NCBI GenBank assembly: GCA_037693485.1
Contig: CM075349.1
Span: 74,193,001 to 74,257,000 of the forward strand
Length of the DNA: 64,000 nt
Direction of reading: 5' to 3'
Origin: Kitagawia praeruptora
Lineage: Eukaryota > Streptophyta > Magnoliopsida > Apiales > Apiaceae
Shown: piece by piece, positions 58,600 to 64,000 of the stretch
Numbering within the stretch: the first letter of the stretch is position 1
How the letters are laid out: every line of letters begins with the position of its first letter
Notes under the pieces: generated by a model
What the model saw: the letters and a program-made list of their open reading frames with translations, nothing else
Databases searched by the model: none
Told to the model about the DNA's origin: nothing
Program-made: the position numbers and the translations under genes

Positions 58600-59510
58600 A
58601 GGCTAGGCTATAGCCAAAATGCATAAAATCAAAAGTAATTATGCCAAGGCGGATAAAGCCGAATAGGCATAAAATTAAAGATAATTATGCTAAGGCAAAT
58701 TAATGCCGAAAAAGCATAAAATTAAAGATAATTATGCTAAGGCAAATTAAAGCCGAAGATGCATAAAATTAAAGATAATTATGCTAAGGCAAATTAATGC
58801 CGAAAATGCATAAAATTAAAGATAATTATGCTAAGGTAAATTAATGCCGAAAATGCATAAAATTAAAGATAATTATGCTAAGGCAAATTAAAGCCGAAGA
58901 TGCATAAAATTAAAGATAATTATGCTAAGGCAAATTAATGCCGAAAATGCATAAAATTAAAGATAATTATGTTAAGGCAAATTAAAGCCGAAGATGCATA
59001 AAATTAAAGATAATTATGCTAAGGCAAATTAAAGCCGAAGATGCATAAAATTAAAGATAATTATGCTAAGGCGGATAAAGCCGAATAGGCATAAAATTAA
59101 AGATAATTATGCTAAGGCAAATTAATGCCGAAAATGCATAAAATTAAAGATAATTATGCTAAGGCAAATTAAAGCCGAAGATGCATAAAATTAAAGATAA
59201 TTATGCTAAGGCAAATTAAAGCCGAAGATGCATAAAATTAAAGATAATTATGCTAAGGCAAATTAATGCCGAAAATGCATAAAATTAAAGATAATTATGC
59301 TAAGGCAAATTAAAGCCGAAGATGCATAAAATTAAAGATAATTATGCTAAGGCAAATTAAAGCCGAAGATGCATAAAATTAAAGATAATTATGCTAAGGC
59401 AAATTAAAGCCGAAGATGCATAAAATTAAAGATAATTATGCTAAGGCAAACTAATGCCGAAAATGCATAAAATCAAAAGTAATTATGCCAAGGCAAGCAA
59501 AAGCCAAAGA
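58600..59510. repeat. 47-bp tandem repeat (minisatellite), about 19 copies
   Basis: Unit GCCGAAGATGCATAAAATTA followed by AAGATAATTATGCTAAGGCAA and ATTAAA. Variants alternate (GCCGAAAATGC, GCCGAATAGGC, GGCGGATAAA) and recur in blocks, suggesting segmental amplification. Degenerate copies continue to about 59760. Confidence 0.93.
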
Positions 59511-60007
59511 CGCATAAAACCAAACCAGAATTATGCTAAGGCAAACATAAAAGCCAAAGATACATAATATAAAGACGAACGATGCATAGGCAAGCCAAAG
59601 CCGAAGATGCATTGAGCAAAATAAAATTATGCTAAGGTGAATAAATCAGTCGAAGACGCATAAAATCAAACAAGAAAATATGCCAAGGCTACTAAAAGAG
59701 AGCCTAAAATGCATAAGTTGAAATTAAAGCCCGAAGGCAATAGAAAGTTACGCCCGAAGGTCCGAAACAAAAACAATTCATTCCCAAGGCAAAAAATAAT
59801 AATAATAAAAAAAAAGGGGATAATAAGAAACAAATAGTAAGATTATGCCTGAAGGCTCAATACCCAAGATCCTTCAGCTCTGTGCCCAAGGTAAGCTTGT
59901 AGTCAAGGCCGACCGAATGAGCTTATAAGAGATTTTTGGATTCCTTGTCCTAGGGAGCCTCCCGAAGATGGACCGAAAAAGGTGGCCTTCATTCTAGCAA
60001 AGCCCGA

Positions 60008-60023
60008 TTGAAGCCCGGGGACA
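60008..60023 (+). other. Polypurine-tract position of the young element
   Basis: TTGAAGCCCGGGGACA directly precedes the 3' LTR; purine-rich but with a CCC interruption. Confidence 0.5.
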
Positions 60024-60402
60024 TGTTGGAGGTCCATCTATCTAGCCCATTTATTTGGGCCCAAGGTGAAGCCCAACGCTCGCACCGAATGACTAAGGCC
60101 CCATGATGGTATAACAGTCGTGGCCCGACTAGGTCACACGATGACCACCTCTAGGAGGTTAATCCACGATCTCAACACGAGGGAGGAGAGACCGAAGAGA
60201 GTAAATAAATAATCAGGTTCTATTTTTCATTCAATCACGGACACAATTTTACACAACACAAACACTCTGCGTTTAATATTACTCTTCCAAAACCAGTTAA
60301 CTTATTCTCACACCGGAGGTGAATCGGGGGGCCACACCCTCGCATTCTTCTTCAATTGCAGGTCCGACCGAACGGATACACTGACGGAAACTGGTTGTAA
60401 CA
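60024..60402 (+). repeat. 3' LTR of the young element
   Basis: 379 bp, identical to the 5' LTR apart from one base. Confidence 0.95.
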
Positions 60403-60436
60403 AGAGGTGAAGTGGTTCCTTGAATCACCTTAAGGT

Positions 60437-61198
60437 GACACAGTAAAACAGCGAGAGATTACATCCCCCCACTAAATCTTTTTTTTAGACTGGAAATAAA
60501 TTCCTACCATAGTTCAGTTCTTTTTCTTGTTTTAATGATTAATTGCAATTTATTATTTTTGTAGAACGATGATTGAGGATTAATCCCTACTCACATTGAT
60601 TTATTGTTCTGATACGAAAAGATATTTGTAATATATATAATTTTTTTTCCTGTTATATGGATTTGTTTTTTTATAATTGTAACATATTCTTGTGTTTTCT
60701 GCTGTATTCCGTTACTACACTTTCCCCACGACAATTCATATTGGCCACAGTGGCCTGTGTCTCCAAACTCAAGCTGAATTGCCAAGTATATAACTGATCT
60801 AATTGTCTGTATATTAACCAGCAGGGCACATCCTAGCTTATTTGTTTGCACTACAAAATGATCCCACTGGCATAAGCTTTTTTCGCTAAATACAACTGCC
60901 ATAAGCTTCTAACTTATATGATGCATCCGTTTAGCATAAATGTTAAACATGTAACGTTTTTAGTTTGTCGACTTGCAAAAGAGAACTAATTGGCCTGGAC
61001 GTATAATTTTGTAAATTACAGCATCGTGTTTGTTCCATGGTGTAGCAATTTAATACCTCGTCGATCCCTGGTCCTGTGCCACTAACTGTTTAGTGAATAG
61101 TTCGACATGCATTGATAAAAAAATAACTGAGCACCAAGTTTTTCTGCTCGTATTGTGGCTCAGATGATCTCAACATATGCAAACTTGCATGGGAAGAA
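60437..61198. other. Spacer between PG pseudogene and rhomboid gene
   Basis: No gene recognised. The part next to 61199 should contain the 3' UTR of the rhomboid gene. Confidence 0.45.
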
Positions 61199-63291
61199 TC
61201 AGTGACATAGACTAGAACAAAGCTGAGCGACTTCTGAACTTCTATCTTGACTCGTCAATGTGTAATTTCCGCTCCTCCCATTGCCAAGGCATTGCAAAAC
61301 CACCTGGTTTCCTTCCTGCATAGCCTGGAAACACAAATTTCAAAGGCATGATTCATGGAATTAGATGATCGATTTCCTGGCAGATCAGATATCAATAATT
61401 GCTCCAATGGCACAATGAGTAACTGCTTTAGTTAGGAAATCATATTACCGAGCAGCGGTCATCACATTTCCATAGAGGGGTAGGAACACAGCTCAAGTAA
61501 TGACAAAAAGAACAATGGTCATTACCATTTACACCTTCGAGGAGTGATGCTAGGCCGCCTGTAAATCTGTTTTAGAAATATTACATGTCAAGAATTTACC
61601 AGTAGAGGCTATAATATATGATCTTCCTTACAAATCTTGCATTTGACACTAACCCTGTTATAAGAACAAACACAGATAGAACCAACAATACCAACTGGTA
61701 CTTCTTGTATTTGGACTTGGGTTTGGCAGCATAAAAACCAGGAGGAGCAGTTTTGTGGTTAACCCATCCATACTGTGGCCGGATCAAGATAACGAACCCG
61801 AGAAAAAATCCTGTAAGGAAACCTCCTAGATGTGCAAAGTTGTCCACATGAGGAAGAATTCCCACAGCTATATTGATGACGATGATAGAAACAAGGCTAA
61901 GTAGTGCTCCGCACTGATTAAGAAATGTAAATCACATGAATAAATGTTTAGATAATGAAAAAAGATTAGTGATACTAAGGCAATTGGACCAGATGTTTCC
62001 AAGTACCTTGTTGGCATATATTGTCCAGTTTGTAAGAAGTTCTGAAAGCATGCATCCAAGCAATCCAAATAACGCACCAGATGCTCCAACTGAGATGGTA
62101 TTACGGATGAACAAGCAGGATAATATGCTTCCTCCCATTCCTGATATAAGGTACAGCAATCCTATTCGCACTGTTGAAGAAAACCATTAAACGTTCCTGT
62201 CAATAACTAGGAAAGATTCCACTGAAACATAAGCATAACAGGAATCAAGATCAAACCAAATACAAAATCCAAAGTAGCAATTAAAAACTTTATGAAGGTG
62301 GATGTTAAGGATTTTTATCAAATGGCACTATTCGATGATAATGTTGGTAACATTTTGATTGCTCGGATATATAGCATTCAGGTAAGCATTCTTTCGAGTC
62401 ATGAAAATGAAAATGTAAATTTATTAGATACAACTAGTAAGTAGTAGTACCTAAGACACAACAAGGCACACTCTATATGATCGTGAAGTAAGAGTAGCAC
62501 GTGATGGCAACACTAAAATCAGAATGTCTACAATCTAATCAGATACACATCTTTTATATATGTAGTTTGAGAATGCTAAGATGCAGAGCTGTTGTTTGAC
62601 AAAGCTGTGACACATACCAAATCCAAACTCCTGCTCAAGCCGAATCCCAACGAACAATAGACTCACCATGTTCGAAACAATGTGAATAACCCCTGCATGG
62701 AGCCACATACATGATACAATGCGCCACACCTCTTTTTTTTCTACCACAGATGACCACTGCATAGCTCCCATCTTGAGTAGCCTAGACAAGCAAAAATTAC
62801 ATCAAAATGTTCCATCATATACGTGATTTTTCAAAATGTCCGGAAATATTTATAGTTAGCCATTGATGATTATAAAAATCACAAAACAAACATCCAAATT
62901 GGGATCGACATAAGAGCACACAGGTACTAATAATCATAAAATTGCTCATAAATATGTTCACATGTACAACCACGTACGTCTTAGCAGAAGGTCCAAAGAG
63001 AGGATTTTCGCGTGTACGCTGAAACGCAAATCTGCCTAAAGTATCAGAACCCACACATCTCCCGGACTTATGAGGACAATCATTATAGTACATTGTCAAA
63101 ATAAATAGGAAAATGTTAGCCAGTACAATGACAGGGACCAACCAAGGGCACCATTTTTTAAATGGCTCAAAAGCTGGCGGGGGTGGGCGCGACCGGCGTT
63201 CCCGGCGAGCCCGTTGTGGTGGTGTCGGTGGGGGTCCTTTATGGACCTTAATCTCGAGCTCCGGCGAGGACTCCCTATGAGACCTCCCCAT
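61199..63291 (-). CDS. Rhomboid-like intramembrane serine protease
   Basis: Six exons: 63291-62978, 62781-62618, 62170-62007, 61913-61654, 61566-61449, 61324-61199. All introns are GT-AG and the sum is 1,146 nt, giving 381 residues without a break. The N-terminus (MGRSHRESSPELEI) is Pro/Arg-rich and cytosolic-like, then TM1 (LVPVIVLANIFLFILTMYY). The WRIVSCMWLHAGVIHIVSNM loop, catalytic Ser190 in GASGALFGLLG and His242 in NFAHLGGFLTG form the rhomboid dyad. A seventh hydrophobic segment (LVLLVLSVFVLITG) precedes a Cys-rich C-terminal tail ending CSSLCH. This matches plant RBL1/RBL2-type secretory-pathway rhomboids, which cleave membrane proteins within the membrane. Start at MGRSH; an ATG nine codons upstream (63318) is possible. 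Confidence 0.93.
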
Positions 63292-63680
63292 CACGGCTAT
63301 ATATATTATTTTTTCCAACCGAACGGGTATTGGAATATATTAAAATTTTATAAATGGAATCTGCATTTTGTTGTTTAATGTAACTTGAAGGAATGACAGC
63401 TTCAACGATAAGCAGTGGATCGTGGTTAATGGAGAGATTTATTTGTAGCTTGCTATTATTAGGAAGAATGTACGTAGTTCAAGTCAAAAATATACAAGGA
63501 GGTTAATTATGGATAATTACGGCTTGATTCTGTTTTGTTTCAACTAATTGTTTTTGCTGCTTATCCTTTTCGCTAAATAAATTATTTTTACTTTATTAAT
63601 TTGTTTCGGTTTATGAATTCATCACCTATATCCACTCTTTTCTTTTTCTTTTGGTTTTGCAATTGAGCTGGATCAGGTCA
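63292..63680 (-). promoter_or_regulatory. Presumed promoter of the rhomboid gene
   Basis: AT-rich interval between the rhomboid start and a CACTA terminus. No definite TATA box or other site can be assigned beyond TATATATTATTTTTT-like runs near 63300. Confidence 0.35.
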
Positions 63681-64000
63681 CACTACAAGAATTTTCAGTT
63701 TTAATAACAGAAAATTCCGTTGGCAAAAAACAAGCAAATTCGTTGGGAAAACAGTTTGCCAACGGAATGCCAACCAAAGAGAAGCGTTGGTACAAACGTT
63801 GTTGGGAAGGGCCTTGCCAACCGAATTATTTCCGTTACTAGTTTTACCAACCGAATAGCAATAAACTAATAACAGATCTCAAAGTCACCAAAAATTATCA
63901 CTCTGCCAACGGAACTGAATCCGTTAATAAATTTAATAACACTTTGCTAACAGAACTCTATTGTTAAAATAATAACAAGCTTCCAACGGAATATGCTGTT
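63681..64000 (+). mobile_element. Left end of another CACTA element, truncated by the window
   Basis: CACTACAAGAATTTTCAG start, followed by repeated TTCCGTTGGCAA/GCCAACGGAAT words in both orientations, a subterminal array different from that of the 16035 element. Possible 3-bp target TCA at 63678-63680. The other end is outside the window. Confidence 0.85.

Larger units (their letters stand above)
55808..60402 (+). mobile_element. Young non-autonomous LTR retrotransposon with captured PG fragment and tandem array
   Basis: Two 379-bp LTRs that differ at one base, flanked by the 5-bp duplication AGAGG (55803-55807, 60403-60407). A primer binding site follows the left LTR. The 3.84-kb interior has no gag or pol. 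It contains a reverse-oriented polygalacturonase fragment (57113-57480), TTAAGGCCGA-type spaced words, and a 47-bp tandem array. The TGGCGCCGTCCGTGGGAA primer site is of the type seen in Tat-lineage Ty3 elements, so it is probably a non-autonomous relative moved in trans. Confidence 0.92.
54620..60436 (+). pseudogene. Decayed polygalacturonase paralogue, split by an LTR element
   Basis: ATG at 54620 followed by a signal-peptide-like FLTLISVSFLPLVLTQ, then text parallel to the intact gene at 24489 (SHGAI.DGLK, KAWEATCK, the catalytic region, NTTNG) but with many frameshifts, stops and small indels. The motifs are damaged: NTDG reads as NRQH-like and GDD is lost. At 55808 an LTR element interrupts it; after the element, 60403-60436 continues with RGEV, the ESP-like end and a TGA where the intact copy stops. 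Clearly non-functional. The decay predates the very young insertion. Confidence 0.88.

Noticed and set aside
58600..59510. Regular repeat array resembling a CRISPR
   Set aside because: Head-to-tail 47-bp units without unique spacers, in a plant LTR element; it is a minisatellite.
61240..61330. Alternative last-exon frame of the rhomboid (YAGRKPGGFAMPWQW)
   Set aside because: The splice phase gives AMQEGNQVVLQC and a Cys-rich end like other plant rhomboids, and makes the total length divisible by three.

Overview
This is nuclear DNA from a flowering plant, very likely a dicot. The evidence is AT-rich intergenic sequence, spliced GT-AG genes, plant gene families (rhomboid-like protease, polygalacturonase, UDP-glycosyltransferase, non-classical arabinogalactan protein) and a dense load of plant transposon families. 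The His-rich arabinogalactan fragment resembles carrot AGP1, so an Apiales/asterid source is possible, but that is a weak inference. Only three genes read as intact: a polygalacturonase (24489-25667, +), a hotdog-fold thioesterase (30506-32402, -, three exons) and a rhomboid protease (61199-63291, -, six exons giving 381 codons).

Layout. 1-6861: 5' part of an Athila-type Ty3 retrotransposon on the minus strand, inserted into a Ty1/copia-like element whose unusual long ORF and 3' LTR run to 12749. 13850-22757: a deep transposon nest. A Mutator-like element (14623-21789, perfect 9-bp target duplication) holds fragments of a mitoferrin gene and an arabinogalactan-protein gene. The latter is split by a CACTA element (16035-21388, TGA target duplication) that carries exons of at least five further host genes (MUB, NAT10-type RNA cytidine acetyltransferase, TPC1, FORGETTER1/strawberry notch, and probably SCC2), all in one orientation behind a promoter-like 5' region. 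22758-25667: small repeats and the polygalacturonase, which has a MITE rich in TGACGTCA-type sites just upstream. 26004-36008: concentric inverted-repeat elements; the inner one (27354-35359, perfect 10-bp duplication) encloses Helitron/SINE-like repeats, the intact thioesterase gene and an RBX1 fragment.

36066-37570: a repeat with inverted ends, telomere-like palindromes and a MITE. 38053-39442: a UDP-glycosyltransferase pseudogene that has lost the front of its PSPG box. 39524-52813: a tandem copia array, LTR-internal-LTR-internal-LTR, flanked as a whole by one 5-bp duplication (GTAAG). 53823-54105: a Stowaway MITE. 54620-60436: a decayed polygalacturonase paralogue split by a very young non-autonomous LTR element (55808-60402) that itself carries a fragment of another polygalacturonase and a 47-bp tandem array. 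61199-63291: the rhomboid gene. 63681-64000: the start of another CACTA element.

The window is dominated by mobile DNA, and its most notable content is repeated capture and stacking of host gene fragments. All calls come from reading the sequence; no alignment or database search was run.
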